From Paraferrimonas sedimenticola (GTDB lineage: Bacteria; Pseudomonadota; Gammaproteobacteria; Enterobacterales; Shewanellaceae), in assembly GCF_002282855.1 (NCBI RefSeq), contig NZ_NRIR01000002.1:275196-339195 (forward strand): a stretch of DNA of 64,000 bases, written 5' to 3'. Shown piece by piece: positions 39,636 to 50,292 of this stretch (position 1 is the first letter of the stretch; each line of letters opens with the position of its first letter). A model generated the notes under the pieces. It was not told the DNA's origin. It ran no database searches and saw only the letters and a program-made list of their open reading frames with translations. The position numbers and the translations under genes were made by a program.

Positions 39636-41951
39636 TTAGTTTTTCAGATACAGCGGACGACGGTAGTTAAACAGACCTTCGTCCAACATATCGCTAATAC
39701 CCAACGGACCGCTGCCACCCAAACCTTTAATAACAAAGTTCAGATAGATGCCACTTTCAAAGGTTTCGCGTGGCGAGATTGGCGGCAAGTTCGGGTCTTC
39801 GTAATTGGTTTTCAAGTAGTGTCGATAAGCGAGTCGAATCGCCCAACAGCAGGACTCGTATTGAAAACCGGCGTAAGTCTCTACTGCTCTTTTGAGTCGC
39901 ATGTCGTAGTAAAAGTTTCCAACAAAGTGCAGATCTTCACGAATCGGCCACGCTGCACGGACACCGGCTTGCGAAATATCCACTTCATCGGCGATATCCG
40001 GCACATAACGGTAGTTTAGCTGGAATAACTTGTTGGTGTGTGGACGAAAATCCAATGACGTCTGGCCTCTAGCCACACTTCTAAACGTGGTGTTGTATTG
40101 AACCGCTGAGCTCCAATACCAGTCGTTTACCAAGCGGAAATCAAATTCGGCGGCCAGAGCGCTGCTTGAAACCGACTGATCTTGTACTTCATTGGTCAAA
40201 CTGACTCTGCTGTTTCTAAGGTACTGAATTTGACCCAGACTGATTTTACCGGCTTCGACATTGGCTTCATCAAACCAGCGGCTGGTGACACCTAGAGTTA
40301 TCTGATTGGCATCGGCAATTCGGTCTAAACCCGAGAAGCGGCGGTCGCGAAACAAGCCGTAGTAATCGTCGTACAAAAGCCCAGTGTCATATAAGCCAAT
40401 GCCAGATTGGTCTTGATAGCCCACGTACAAATATTGCATCTGGGGCTCAAGGGTCTGACGATAGGGCGCTTCAAACCAGGTCGTGTCGCGCTCCAAGTTC
40501 ATTTTACCGTGAATGCGAACCTGCGGAATGGTTCGACTGACCGACTCGTTGAGCTGCCTCATTGGGTCGTTTTGCTCGTAGAAAGTCTGCATCAGCTTCA
40601 CTTCACCAATCAAGGAGCCTGATGGTGTTTGGTAAGGTAGGCGTACGGTGGGTTCGAAGTGCAAACGCGTGGCGGTATTCATACCCGAGTCGCGGTGAGC
40701 AAAGTTTGTCATCTCCGAGTAAAACTCAAAGTCAGTGCCATAGCCCAGTGCGGGCTGGTTGTAGGTATAGGTGAGCTGAGGCATCACCTGGTGCGGCACT
40801 TCGTTTTCACCCAAAACCTTAATGTCTTGAACCTTAGCGCTGACGTTCCAATTGGGTTGGAAGTAGCTGACTTCACCGACGCGCATCAACTGGTTGTCGG
40901 TTGAGCGGCTAACATCGGACTTCAAATCGTTGAAGTAGTTGTTATCCGACACATCAGTAAAGCTAGCCAAAACACGCCAGTCTTCGTTGATCTTGCCCGA
41001 GTGATTGAAGTGATACAGGTACCGGTCTGGTTTGGTTGCCAGCTTGCGATCATCGGGTAGGTATTCGATATTGATCTGACCACGTTGGTCTTCACCGGCC
41101 AAATACCTGAACTCGGTTTTTAAGAACAAGCCGCGATTGGTCATCACATGGGGCGTGATAGTGGCGTCAAACTGGGGCGATATATTCCAATAATAAGGCA
41201 GAGCGACTTCGACACCATTGGTAGTGCTGGTACTCAAACTGGGAAACAAAAAGCCTGACTTGCGCTGGTCTGAAACTGGGATCGTCATGTAGGGCATGTA
41301 AAACACAGGGACGTCCCATAGGCGCAATTTTGCTCCCCAGATTTTGCCCCAGGCCTCTGAGCTGTCGATCTCAATTTTTTGCGCTTCTAGTAACCAAGAC
41401 TGCGACTCAGGTGGACAAGTGGTGAAGTTAGTCCCATTGAGAATCAAGTCACTTTCCGCGGTGACTTGCAGTTGCTCAGCGTCACCGTGAATTTGCTTGC
41501 CATTGAGCCAATAACTGGCTTGGCTGAGCGTCGCCTCATTAGTGGCGACTTCGGCAGTTAACGACTCGGCAGTGATGGTGAACATCTTATCGGCGAATAT
41601 CAGATTGCCACTGGCATCTAGACGTTCGCTCTGTTGATCCACACGAGCGTTGTCCGCTGAGATGTGACGGTTGCCCTGATTGAAGCGCACGTTTCCGTTA
41701 AACTCGGCGTAATCGCCTAATACAGCGTCACTTTTTTCTGCACTCACTTGGATCGGCGCTTGTGCGTCATCCTCGCTGTTAGGCGCTTGAGGATCGGTTT
41801 GGGTATTGGTGGTTTGCTCCAGTTTCTGTAGGACTTTTGGCGGTGGTAATACTCGACAGTGATTGTCACTGTCGGCCGCGAAGACAGAACGAATGGGCAA
41901 GGCGCTAAGAATCAGCACCCACTGAAGCGTGTTAAGCTGCCGGCGATGCAT
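39636..41951 (-). CDS. lptD: LPS-assembly protein LptD
   Basis: 771 residues from ATG 41951, where a signal peptide starts (about 1-25, ending VFAA). A mature N-terminal Cys (DNHCRVLPPP) and an adjacent Cys pair near the C-terminus (YESCCWAIRL) correspond to the disulfide pattern of LptD. An OstA-like beta-jellyroll (about 60-200) precedes the large beta-barrel. No strong ribosome site precedes the ATG. It starts the lptD-to-apaH operon and is divergent from amgK. Confidence 0.96.
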   Translation of the reverse strand: MHRRQLNTLQWVLILSALPIRSVFAADSDNHCRVLPPPKVLQKLEQTTNTQTDPQAPNSEDDAQAPIQVSAEKSDAVLGDYAEFNGNVRFNQGNRHISADNARVDQQSERLDASGNLIFADKMFTITAESLTAEVATNEATLSQASYWLNGKQIHGDAEQLQVTAESDLILNGTNFTTCPPESQSWLLEAQKIEIDSSEAWGKIWGAKLRLWDVPVFYMPYMTIPVSDQRKSGFLFPSLSTSTTNGVEVALPYYWNISPQFDATITPHVMTNRGLFLKTEFRYLAGEDQRGQINIEYLPDDRKLATKPDRYLYHFNHSGKINEDWRVLASFTDVSDNNYFNDLKSDVSRSTDNQLMRVGEVSYFQPNWNVSAKVQDIKVLGENEVPHQVMPQLTYTYNQPALGYGTDFEFYSEMTNFAHRDSGMNTATRLHFEPTVRLPYQTPSGSLIGEVKLMQTFYEQNDPMRQLNESVSRTIPQVRIHGKMNLERDTTWFEAPYRQTLEPQMQYLYVGYQDQSGIGLYDTGLLYDDYYGLFRDRRFSGLDRIADANQITLGVTSRWFDEANVEAGKISLGQIQYLRNSRVSLTNEVQDQSVSSSALAAEFDFRLVNDWYWSSAVQYNTTFRSVARGQTSLDFRPHTNKLFQLNYRYVPDIADEVDISQAGVRAAWPIREDLHFVGNFYYDMRLKRAVETYAGFQYESCCWAIRLAYRHYLKTNYEDPNLPPISPRETFESGIYLNFVIKGLGGSGPLGISDMLDEGLFNYRRPLYLKN

Positions 41952-42112
41952 GCTAACGTATCGATTAACCTTTGCTTTAGTTGTTGTTGGTAGAATCCAC
42001 GGGGGGCGAGCCCCGAGCCGTCGATTGTGTTGACAGCTTTTGTCGGAAATTAACCGGGCAAGTAGGTTATGATAAAGCAATTTTTGCCATACCGCTATTG
42101 AGGAATCCGCGA

Positions 42113-43108
42113 TTGGACGCACGACTCGACGCTTTACAAACATGGTTAGCCAATTTTTGTGAGCCTCCGCCAACTCCTAGCCTAATTTCCGGTGACGCCA
42201 GCTTTAGACGTTATTTTCGTTTTCAGTATCAAGGGGCTAGCTACATCGCAGTGGATGCGCCTCCTCAGGTCGAAGATTGCCAGTGGTTTGTCAATGTCGC
42301 TCTCGAGCTGCAGCAACGAGGTATAACCGTGCCTCAAGTGTTGCGTTTTGACCCAGACCAAGGTTTCATGTGGCTCAGCGATTTGGGCGATACCTTGTTA
42401 GGCGACGAGCTGCACTCAGAAAGTGTCGATGCTCGCTATCACGAAGCACTTGCTTTATTACCGCCAATTCGAACCATCGACTCGGTGCGTGGTACTCAGC
42501 TACCTAAGTACGATGGCAAAATGCTCGAGTTTGAAATGAGCTTGTTTGACACCTGGCTGGTCGAAAACTATCTGCAGCTGCAGCTTAGCCCTGAGCAAAA
42601 GCATAGCTTAGAGCAGGCCAAAGCTTTATTAGTTCAGAGTGCGCTTGAGCAACCTCAATGCGGTGTGCATCGCGATTTTCATTGTCGCAACTTGATGCGC
42701 TTTCAAAAGAAGCTGGCCGTTATTGACTTTCAAGGCATGGTTACAGGGCCAATCACCTATGATTTGGTGTCTTTGCTACGGGATTGCTATCGGGCTTGGC
42801 CACCAGAGCAAGTGCAAATTTGGAAGCACGCTATTTTCGAGCAAATGCGCCAAACCGGCGAGCTGCCAAAGCAGGTCACTTATCAGCAATTCTACCGTTG
42901 GTTCGATTGGATGGGCATTCAGCGGCACCTCAAAGCCGCGGGTATCTTTTGTCGTCTGAAGTTACGCGATAACAAAGCCGGCTATCTGAAAGACGTGGCT
43001 TTAACCCTGACTTACATTCGCGACGTGGCTGCGGACTATCAAGAGTTAGCAGCGCTTAGCGAACTCATTGAGCACACAGTGATCCCGACCTGGGAGGCCA
43101 GACAATGA
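42113..43108 (+). CDS. amgK: N-acetylmuramate/N-acetylglucosamine kinase AmgK
   Basis: About 331 residues from a TTG at 42113 that follows GAGGAA by seven bases; an upstream in-frame ATG at 41981 would place the promoter-like TATGAT (42068-42073) inside the gene. The aminoglycoside-phosphotransferase fold is shown by SGDASFRRYFRF, the catalytic HRDFHCRNLMRF and metal-binding DFQGMVTGP. AmgK phosphorylates the anomeric carbon of MurNAc/GlcNAc in the MurU peptidoglycan-recycling route. It overlaps murU by four bases. Confidence 0.9.
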   Translation: MDARLDALQTWLANFCEPPPTPSLISGDASFRRYFRFQYQGASYIAVDAPPQVEDCQWFVNVALELQQRGITVPQVLRFDPDQGFMWLSDLGDTLLGDELHSESVDARYHEALALLPPIRTIDSVRGTQLPKYDGKMLEFEMSLFDTWLVENYLQLQLSPEQKHSLEQAKALLVQSALEQPQCGVHRDFHCRNLMRFQKKLAVIDFQGMVTGPITYDLVSLLRDCYRAWPPEQVQIWKHAIFEQMRQTGELPKQVTYQQFYRWFDWMGIQRHLKAAGIFCRLKLRDNKAGYLKDVALTLTYIRDVAADYQELAALSELIEHTVIPTWEARQ

Positions 43109-43794
43109 AAGCCATGATTCTTGCCGCTGGGCGCGGCGAGCGTTTGAGACCTATCACCGACAGCACTCCAAAACCCTTAGTGGATGTGGGTGGAAAAAGT
43201 TTGCTAAAGCATCACATCGATAAACTCGCCGAATCCGGTATCAGGCAATTAGTCATTAATCACGCCCACTTAGGCGAGCAAATCGTGGCGGCATTTGGCA
43301 GTGGTGACGGTCATGGGGTCGAGATTCATTATTCGGCCGAGCAGCCCGCTCTCGAAACTGGAGGGGCGGTCATCAAGGCGTTGTCGCAACTGGGCGATGC
43401 CCCTTTTGCCGTCATTAATGGTGATGTGTATACCGAGTACGATTTCGTCCAGTTACCGCAACTGCAAGGACAGCAACTGGCTCACCTGTTACTGGTGCCA
43501 AATCCTGAGCACAATCCGCAGGGGGATTTTAGCGTGGCCGATGGCCTCTTGCGCCCTAAAGGTGACGACAGTCTGACTTTCAGTGGGATTGGCGTGTATC
43601 ACCCATCCTTGTTTGAAGGCTTGGAGGTGACCTCGATTCGTCTACCAGAAATTTGGGCCGATGCATTGGTCGAGGGACGTATCGCTGCCAGTGTTATTAG
43701 CGATTACTGGTGCGACGTGGGTACGCTAGAGCGTTTGACCGCACTGCGCGAACGGTTAGTCGGACAGTCAGAGGACACTGCCCATGTGGGGTAA
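43105..43794 (+). CDS. murU: N-acetylmuramate-1-phosphate uridylyltransferase MurU
   Basis: 229 residues with the nucleotidyltransferase signature LAAGRGERLRPITDSTPKPL near the N-terminus (6-25, key GRGxR and KP residues) and the metal-site segment VINGDVY. It makes UDP-MurNAc from MurNAc-1-P supplied by AmgK, bypassing de novo UDP-MurNAc synthesis. Its end overlaps djlA by 11 bases. Confidence 0.93.
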   Translation: MKAMILAAGRGERLRPITDSTPKPLVDVGGKSLLKHHIDKLAESGIRQLVINHAHLGEQIVAAFGSGDGHGVEIHYSAEQPALETGGAVIKALSQLGDAPFAVINGDVYTEYDFVQLPQLQGQQLAHLLLVPNPEHNPQGDFSVADGLLRPKGDDSLTFSGIGVYHPSLFEGLEVTSIRLPEIWADALVEGRIAASVISDYWCDVGTLERLTALRERLVGQSEDTAHVG

Positions 43795-44554
43795 GCTATT
43801 TGGTACCATTATCGGCTTTATGGCCGGTCGAATTGTCGGCGCGGTCATAGGTTTTTGGTTGGGCCATCTGTACGACAGCCGTTCGGGCAATTCCCTATTT
43901 GGCTCAGGCAGCCGCCGTGAATTGTTTTTCATGTCCACCTTTGCTGTTATGGGGCATATGGCCAAAAAAGGCGGTCGAGTCACTGAACAAGACATAGCAT
44001 TGGCCAATCATCTGATGGACCAGCTGGGCCTTAGCGGTGACAAACGTCGCCAGGCTCAAGCGGCGTTTCGCAATGGCAAAAGTGCCGGGTTTAAAGTGGA
44101 GTCTGTGCTCAAGGACTTGCGCCGTTTGTCCCTTGGACGCACCGCTTTATTACAAATGTTTCTAGAGATCCAAATTCAAACCGCCTTGTCGGATGGCCGC
44201 CTGCAAGACGATGAGCGCGAACTGTTGCAGCTGATTGCGCTAACCCTTGGCTTTTCACCGAGCGAGTTGAGTCAGCTGTTGTCGCGATGGCAGGCAGAAC
44301 AACGAGCTCACCAATACGGCGAGCAGCGCTCTGAGCAGGCGATTCTCGACGACGCTTATCAAGTGCTCGGTGTTGACCGGAACATTAGTTTCCCCGAACT
44401 CAAACGAGTTTATCGCAGGCTGATGTCCGAGCATCATCCCGACAAGTTGGTAGCTAAAGGATTACCTAATGAAATGATGGACATAGCCAAGCAAAAGACG
44501 CAGGATATTAAAGCGGCTTATGAGGTGCTTAAGCGCCATCACAGCCCGAGTTAA
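43784..44554 (+). CDS. djlA: Membrane-anchored DnaJ-like co-chaperone DjlA
   Basis: 256 residues. A single Gly-rich N-terminal membrane helix (about 6-27) is followed by a TerB-like helical domain (about 50-170) and a C-terminal J domain with HPD in SEHHPDKLVAKG (about 220-231). DjlA stimulates DnaK at the inner membrane. Order amgK-murU-djlA beside lptD is as in Shewanella relatives. Confidence 0.95.
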   Translation: MWGKLFGTIIGFMAGRIVGAVIGFWLGHLYDSRSGNSLFGSGSRRELFFMSTFAVMGHMAKKGGRVTEQDIALANHLMDQLGLSGDKRRQAQAAFRNGKSAGFKVESVLKDLRRLSLGRTALLQMFLEIQIQTALSDGRLQDDERELLQLIALTLGFSPSELSQLLSRWQAEQRAHQYGEQRSEQAILDDAYQVLGVDRNISFPELKRVYRRLMSEHHPDKLVAKGLPNEMMDIAKQKTQDIKAAYEVLKRHHSPS

Positions 44555-44592
44555 CAGCCTTATGTGACAGCCTCAAATTGCGGAGGGATACG

Positions 44593-45213
44593 ATGCGTTG
44601 GCAATTCATCATGATAGGCCTGCTGGCAAGTTCAGTGAGTACTTCGGCGTTGAGCCGAGACTTCTTCATCGCACCTCAGGCGGGCTACAGCGCCGGCGGT
44701 AATATCGACCTGCAGAACACTCAAGACGAGGTGCGCCAAACTCTTAAGATTAAAGAGACGCAAAACTTCGGGCTCAAGCTGGGTGTGTTAACCAAAGATC
44801 CCGGCGCTGTGTATTTGCTGCTCAGCACTCAAGATACTGAGTTTCAGCAGTCCGGCGAACAAGCCAGCCCGGCTGGGCAAAAGCTAACTCTCAACTATTA
44901 CCACATCGGTGGCTCGCTGTATTTTAGCGACGGTCCGTTTAAGCCCTATGTGAGTGCCAGTGCAGGGGCGACCCAATTCAGGCCAGGCGGTAACGTCTCC
45001 AATGAAACTCGGTTGTCATTTGGCCTTGCCGGTGGCGCTATGTACCAGTTCAACCACTACTTTGGTTTGTTTGCTGAAGTGCAGGGATTTGCCACTGTAT
45101 TGAACTCGGATAAGAGTTTGTTCTGCGACGGTGAGAACGGTTGTATCTGGAAAGTTCGCGGGAGCACTATGCTGCAAGCCCAGGCGAACCTGGGCTTTCA
45201 ATTCACTTTCTAA
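44593..45213 (+). CDS. Small outer-membrane beta-barrel protein, unassigned
   Basis: 206 residues from ATG 44593 with GGAGGG five bases upstream. A signal peptide (about 1-22, ending TSALS) precedes a protein of alternating amphipathic strands ending QANLGFQFTF, a typical outer-membrane terminal beta signal with a final Phe. Two Cys near the C-terminus (FCDGENGC) may pair. It resembles the OmpA/OmpW-like eight-stranded barrels in size. No specific family is recognised. It converges on purT with only nine bases between them. Confidence 0.8.
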   Translation: MRWQFIMIGLLASSVSTSALSRDFFIAPQAGYSAGGNIDLQNTQDEVRQTLKIKETQNFGLKLGVLTKDPGAVYLLLSTQDTEFQQSGEQASPAGQKLTLNYYHIGGSLYFSDGPFKPYVSASAGATQFRPGGNVSNETRLSFGLAGGAMYQFNHYFGLFAEVQGFATVLNSDKSLFCDGENGCIWKVRGSTMLQAQANLGFQFTF

Positions 45214-45222
45214 AAACGAGTT

Positions 45223-46404
45223 TTAGTCGTTGAAAGTCACTTTAACTGCGGCTGCGGCCTTGACCGCTTGTTCGACTGCCGCGTCAGTGGTCGCAGCCTT
45301 GGCAAGGGCGACACCTAGGCGGCGCTGTCCTTGGATCTCCGGCTTGCCGAATAGGCGCAGTTGAGTGTTCGGCTGCGCTAGGGCTTGAGCCAAGTTACCA
45401 AAACTGATGTCTTTGGAGTGGCCTTGCGGCAAAATCACCGCCGATGCCGCCGCTGACACTTGCTCAATCTGATGGATTGGCAATTCCAAAATTGCGCGCA
45501 CGTGCAGAGCAAATTCCGACAAATCCTGACTGATTAAGGTCACCATGCCGGTATCGTGTGGACGTGGAGATACCTCAGAGAAATATACTTGATCGCCTTT
45601 CACAAACAACTCGACGCCAAATAGTCCGTAACCGCCTAGTGCTTCCACTACCGCTTTGGCCACTCGTTGCGACTCAGCCAGTGCTTTGTCGGACATGACT
45701 TGTGGCTGCCACGACTCGCGATAGTCACCGTCTTGTTGGCGGTGGCCGATAGGCGCGCAGTAGTGAATACCGTCGACCGCACTGACGGTGAGTAGGGTGA
45801 TTTCATAATCAAAGTCGACAAAACCTTCAATGATGACGCGACCGCCACCAGCGCGACCACCTTCCTGTGCGTATTGCCAGGCCGATTCGATATCCGCGCT
45901 GGATTTAATCACCGACTGGCCTTTGCCTGAGCTACTCATTACCGGCTTTATCACACAAGGACAGCCAATGGACTCAATGGCTTTCTGGGCTTCCTCTAGG
46001 GTGTCGACAAAGGCGTAAGAGGAAGTCGGTAGACCCAAGGTCTCAGCAGCCAAGCGGCGAATGCCTTCGCGATTCATGGTCAATTGAGTGGCTTTGGCGG
46101 TGGGCACCACCTTTTGCCCTTGAGCTTCAAGCTCAACCAACTTGTCGGTGGCAATCGCTTCAATTTCAGGAATCACCCAGTCCGGCTTTTCTGCCGCGAT
46201 CAGTGCTTGCAGCGCGTCGCCATCGAGCATGTCGATACAATGGCTGCGATGGGCCACTTGCATTGCAGGCGCATTGGGATAGCGGTCGACGGCGATCACT
46301 TCGACGCCAAAGCGCTGCAGTTCGATTGCGACTTCTTTACCAAGTTCGCCGCTGCCCAAAAGCATGGCCTTACGGCTATGGGCCGCTAAGGGAGTTCCAA
46401 TCAT
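45223..46404 (-). CDS. purT: Formate-dependent phosphoribosylglycinamide formyltransferase PurT
   Basis: 393 residues, the usual length. Nucleotide-binding N-terminus [19 protein letters not shown] (about 16-34), ATP-grasp core with MSSSGKGQS and the metal-binding [17 protein letters not shown]. It uses formate and ATP to make formyl-GAR in purine synthesis. Monocistronic by appearance. Confidence 0.97.
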   Translation of the reverse strand: MIGTPLAAHSRKAMLLGSGELGKEVAIELQRFGVEVIAVDRYPNAPAMQVAHRSHCIDMLDGDALQALIAAEKPDWVIPEIEAIATDKLVELEAQGQKVVPTAKATQLTMNREGIRRLAAETLGLPTSSYAFVDTLEEAQKAIESIGCPCVIKPVMSSSGKGQSVIKSSADIESAWQYAQEGGRAGGGRVIIEGFVDFDYEITLLTVSAVDGIHYCAPIGHRQQDGDYRESWQPQVMSDKALAESQRVAKAVVEALGGYGLFGVELFVKGDQVYFSEVSPRPHDTGMVTLISQDLSEFALHVRAILELPIHQIEQVSAAASAVILPQGHSKDISFGNLAQALAQPNTQLRLFGKPEIQGQRRLGVALAKAATTDAAVEQAVKAAAAVKVTFND

Positions 46405-46511
46405 TATTGTTGTCCTGTGAGTCGTGATAGGGAAGTGTGATGCGCCTAGAGTTTAGCTGCGAATATTCGGCGAAGCACCTATTTATCGAATTTCTGCGAG
46501 CTGGGTCTAAT

Positions 46512-46533
46512 TGGCCTGATGAGCATCAGGCCA
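46512..46533. terminator. Hairpin after the DUF4136 gene
   Basis: TGGCCTGATG and CATCAGGCCA form a perfect 10-bp stem with a 2-nt loop, 10 bases beyond the stop codon of the reverse-strand lipoprotein gene. No T run follows, so it may be a weak or factor-assisted terminator. Confidence 0.6.
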
Positions 46534-46542
46534 GAGTTGAGA

Positions 46543-47076
46543 CTAGTCGTTATCCGGTGGGAATTTGGCCAGAATGTCGTTGACCAGTTGAGTGATGATT
46601 TGTTGCTTCTTGTCGGCGTTGTCGCCATCGACCCAAGCTCGGCTGGCTTCGCCGCGCCAAATCAACTTTTGATTGGCGCTGGAGACAAAGTCGATACGCA
46701 CGAACTGGTGAACTTCGCTATTGCCGCCAACTGGGACGCGCACGCTGCCACCAACACCACCAGAACTGCCGTAGCTACCGCCGCCAATTCCCACCGAGAA
46801 TCCGGTATTTTTCGGCTTTTCAATCAGTTGATTGTATGCGGTGACTTTGATCGCTGAAGGATCCGCTTCATACAAACCTTTTTGGGTGAGGTTGTTGATA
46901 ATGGCGTCCTTGACCTTTTCATGGGTCAGCGGGTTGCTCACTTCCGCCGGTGATTGCCACTGGAATTGATTGACCGCGGCAAAGTCATAGTTGACGTCGT
47001 AGTCGGTCACCGGCGAGTTGGAGGCGCATCCACTCACCAGTAGGGCAAGAGAGAAAAAAGCCAGCTTCAGCTTCAT
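46543..47076 (-). CDS. DUF4136-family lipoprotein
   Basis: 177 residues with a lipoprotein signal ending VSGC (Cys18). The mature part fits the DUF4136 pattern: DYNVNYDFAAVNQFQW after the lipobox, a Gly/Ser-rich loop (VGIGGGSYGSSGGVGG, about 96-111), and WRGEASRAWVDGDNADKKQQ towards the end. It is probably on the outer membrane or in the periplasm. Function unknown. It lies between rapA and purT with its own putative terminator. Confidence 0.85.
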   Translation of the reverse strand: MKLKLAFFSLALLVSGCASNSPVTDYDVNYDFAAVNQFQWQSPAEVSNPLTHEKVKDAIINNLTQKGLYEADPSAIKVTAYNQLIEKPKNTGFSVGIGGGSYGSSGGVGGSVRVPVGGNSEVHQFVRIDFVSSANQKLIWRGEASRAWVDGDNADKKQQIITQLVNDILAKFPPDND

Positions 47077-47114
47077 GAGATCATCCTAATTGACTGTTTT
47101 TCTAAGCATAAGCG

Positions 47115-47142
47115 CAAGGGCTGCAAATTGCCACAGCCCTTG
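47115..47142. terminator. Hairpin after rapA
   Basis: CAAGGGCTG pairs with CAGCCCTTG (9 bp, 10-nt loop), 14 bases past the rapA stop codon on the reverse strand. It lacks a T run. Confidence 0.6.
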
Positions 47143-47156
47143 TTGACTCGCTTCAA

Positions 47157-50066
47157 TTACTGATGACTGACCAAAATCAGACGAATGGCATCCAGTTGCA
47201 GCTGACACTGCTCCATGTAGCCATCGAGCTCCTGGCGCTGTTGAGTTAGGTGGTCTAACTCGGCTTGGCGAATGTTCGGATTAAACTGCTTCAATGCGGT
47301 TAAGCGCTCGAGCTCACCATCTAGCGCCTGCTGCATGCGAGCCTTGGCCTGCGCGACAATGTCGGCCTTGGCGGCTTGAGCTTGCTCATTGGCTTGCTGC
47401 AACAGTGGGTGCACTAAGACTTGAGAGGCGCTGACCAGCTTGGCGCCAATGTGGCGATTTACCGGCGACAGCTGTTGGTTGAGGGTATCAAAGTCCACCT
47501 TGTCCGACAGGTTGTCACCGTTCTTATCCAGCAATAAGCGGATAGGGGTGGTTGGCAAATAGCGGAACAACTGGCTGGATTTTGGCGCCGACGCCTCGGC
47601 CAGGTACACCAACTCCAACAAAATGGTACCGGCTGGCAAGGCTTTGTTTTTCATCAAAGCCACGCTGGTGGAGCCAGTTTCTGAGCTAAGTACCAAATCC
47701 AAACCGGTTTGCACCAAAGGATGCTCTTCGGTGATCAGCGCAATGTCATCGCGAGATAGAGCGGTATCGCGCTCAAAGGTCACTGTAACGCCGTCTTCCG
47801 GCATCCCTGGGTAGGTTGGGAACAGCATGGTGTCAGTTGGGGTCAGTACTAGCGCGTTCTCGCCACGGTCTTCTTGATTGACGCCAATGATGTCCCACAG
47901 GCGCAGAGTGAAGCCGACAAAGTCCAAATTGTCGTCCGCTTGCTGTACTCGCTCGACCAACTCTTGTGCTAGCGCGCCACCGTGAGAGTTAAGCTCGAGC
48001 AGTTTGTCGCGACCTTGCTCCATTGCTTGAGTCAGTTCGGCGTGACGGGCTTGAGTCAGCTTAATCAATTCGTCAAAACCAGCATCATCACCATCGGCCA
48101 ACTGGCTCAGTAGCAATTCACCATATTGCTGGAACAGTATGTGTCCAGAAGGACAAGTGTCCTCAAGGGCATTGATGCCTTTGTGGTGCCAGTCCATCAG
48201 CTTTTGCTGGGCAGAATCGGCGAAATACGGCAAGTGAATGGTGACATCGTTGCGCTGACCGATGCGATCTAGACGACCGATGCGCTGCTCTAACAAATCC
48301 GGGTTGAGCGGTAGGTCGAACAGCACTAAGTGACTGGCGAACTGGAAGTTGCGCCCTTCGGAACCGATTTCCGAACAGATAAGCGCCTGTGCACCACCTT
48401 CTTCTTGAGCGAAGTAGGCACCGGCTTTATCGCGTTCGATGATTGACATGGCTTCGTGGAATACGGTGGCCTGAATCCCTTCGCGGGTGCGAAGCGCTTC
48501 TTCAAGCGCTAATGCGGTTTCGGCTTTAGCGGCAATTACTAGCACTTTTTGGCTGCGATGATTGCGCAAGAAGTCGATCAGCCAGTCCACTCTGGGGTCA
48601 AACTTCCACCAAGCTGCGCCGGCGGCGTCAAACTCCTGGTAAATGCTCTCAGGCGTCAAGGCTTGCATGGCGCGTTGCTCGTCGTTTTGCTGAGCACCCA
48701 TCATAGCGGCTACGCGATTTGCGGTTGTGTATTGCTCCGGCAGCGCGAGCGGGTAAGGCTTGAAAATTCGTTGTGGGAAGCCTTGTACCGATTTACGCGA
48801 GTTTCTAAACAGAATGCGGCCGGTGCCGTGACGGTCCAACAACTGACGCAGTAGGGTTTCGCGCGCGACTTGGCTGTCGCTGGGGTTAGCGTTTATCGCG
48901 GCAATCTCATCGCTAATGTCGCGATCCGCTAGCAGAGTGTCTAGCTGTTTGGCTTCGGCGCTCGAGAGAGCATCGTCGCGCATCAGGGCATCAGCGGCAT
49001 TGGCGACGTCTTGATATTGAGCTTCTTCTTCGGTGAAGGCCTGATAGTCGTAAAAGCGGTCTGGGTCGAGTAAGCGCAAGCGGGCAAAGTGGCTTTGATG
49101 GCCTAATTGGTCTGGCGTTGCGGTTAACAGCAAGACGCCAGGGATTTCTTGCGCCAATTGCTCAACGATTCGATAGTTGCGCGATGGTGCCTCTTCTGAC
49201 CATTCCAAATGATGGGCTTCGTCGACAATTAACAGGTCCCAATCGGCTTCAAGAGCTTGGTCTAATCGCTGCTTTTTGCGTAGTAACTCAAGCGAGCTGA
49301 TCACTAGCTGCTCCGACTCAAAGGGATTGTGGTACTCGGCATAGGCTTCAACGCAGCGCTCTTCGTCAAACACGCTAAAGTGCAGGTTAAAGCGACGCAT
49401 CATTTCTACCAGCCACTGATGGCGCAAACTATCCGGCACCAAAATCAACACGCGCTCGGCGCGGCCGGTAAGCAATTGCTGATGCAAAATCATGCCAGCT
49501 TCGATGGTTTTACCAAGGCCCACTTCGTCCGCTAGCAATACTCGAGGCGCGTGACGTTGTCCCACCTCGTGAGCGATCCACAATTGATGCGGAATCAGAC
49601 CAACGCGCCCGCCCTGCATACCAAGTAAGTCGGACGATTGCGATTGATGGCGCATGCACTGAGCACGATAACGCAGCACAAAGCGGTCCATGCGATCGAT
49701 TTGGCCGGCAAACAAGCGGTCTTGAGGTTTGTTAAAGCGAATATTGTAGTCGAGCAGGGTCTCGCGCAGGCTGGCTTGAGATTGGTCGTCGCTGCGCACG
49801 CCGTGATAGGTCAAGAGATCGTCGGGCTCGCCTTCGACACTCTCGACGGTCAGCTGCCACTCTTCGGGACCTTGGATTTGGTCGCCAGGGTTAAACATCA
49901 CACGAGTCAGGGGCGCATCTTGTACAGAGAACAAGCGGTTTTCACCGGTGGCTGGGAATAACAAGGTGACTGTGCGCCCTTCTAGAGCGACTACTGTACC
50001 TAGGCCTAGGTCGGATTCGGTATCGCTGATCCAGCGTTGTCCAAGGGCAAATGGAGCTATCGACAT
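47157..50066 (-). CDS. rapA: RNA polymerase-associated ATPase RapA
   Basis: 969 residues, equal to the family norm. Tudor-like N-terminal domains are followed by a Swi2/Snf2 core: [17 protein letters not shown] (motif I, about 176-192), VDEAHHLEW (DEAH box) and the helicase C-terminal [18 protein letters not shown] with [11 protein letters not shown]. RapA recycles RNA polymerase after termination. It is divergent from the PhoH-like gene. Confidence 0.97.
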   Translation of the reverse strand: MSIAPFALGQRWISDTESDLGLGTVVALEGRTVTLLFPATGENRLFSVQDAPLTRVMFNPGDQIQGPEEWQLTVESVEGEPDDLLTYHGVRSDDQSQASLRETLLDYNIRFNKPQDRLFAGQIDRMDRFVLRYRAQCMRHQSQSSDLLGMQGGRVGLIPHQLWIAHEVGQRHAPRVLLADEVGLGKTIEAGMILHQQLLTGRAERVLILVPDSLRHQWLVEMMRRFNLHFSVFDEERCVEAYAEYHNPFESEQLVISSLELLRKKQRLDQALEADWDLLIVDEAHHLEWSEEAPSRNYRIVEQLAQEIPGVLLLTATPDQLGHQSHFARLRLLDPDRFYDYQAFTEEEAQYQDVANAADALMRDDALSSAEAKQLDTLLADRDISDEIAAINANPSDSQVARETLLRQLLDRHGTGRILFRNSRKSVQGFPQRIFKPYPLALPEQYTTANRVAAMMGAQQNDEQRAMQALTPESIYQEFDAAGAAWWKFDPRVDWLIDFLRNHRSQKVLVIAAKAETALALEEALRTREGIQATVFHEAMSIIERDKAGAYFAQEEGGAQALICSEIGSEGRNFQFASHLVLFDLPLNPDLLEQRIGRLDRIGQRNDVTIHLPYFADSAQQKLMDWHHKGINALEDTCPSGHILFQQYGELLLSQLADGDDAGFDELIKLTQARHAELTQAMEQGRDKLLELNSHGGALAQELVERVQQADDNLDFVGFTLRLWDIIGVNQEDRGENALVLTPTDTMLFPTYPGMPEDGVTVTFERDTALSRDDIALITEEHPLVQTGLDLVLSSETGSTSVALMKNKALPAGTILLELVYLAEASAPKSSQLFRYLPTTPIRLLLDKNGDNLSDKVDFDTLNQQLSPVNRHIGAKLVSASQVLVHPLLQQANEQAQAAKADIVAQAKARMQQALDGELERLTALKQFNPNIRQAELDHLTQQRQELDGYMEQCQLQLDAIRLILVSHQ

Positions 50067-50292
50067 TGGGTTGTACGTCTCTTATCTGTCATGTTGAGGT
50101 GCGATAAAAAAGGCGCGTATCTTAACGCAAAGCGCTCATTTGCAACCATTAAAAAATTTTCTTTTTTTACTCTGGTATGGGACGAGCATTTCTGTCATGT
50201 TGGAGTTACCCAACAATAATAGAACAAGAGGAGGCTGCGCGAAGTACGGATTCACCAGGAAGGCGATAATCAGAGTCAACCGTGGAGGCGCT

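Noticed and set aside
42030..42073. TTGACA at 42030 paired with TATGAT at 42068 as an amgK promoter
   Set aside because: The spacing is 32 bp, far beyond a sigma-70 spacer; only the -10-like element is used, as weak support for the start choice.
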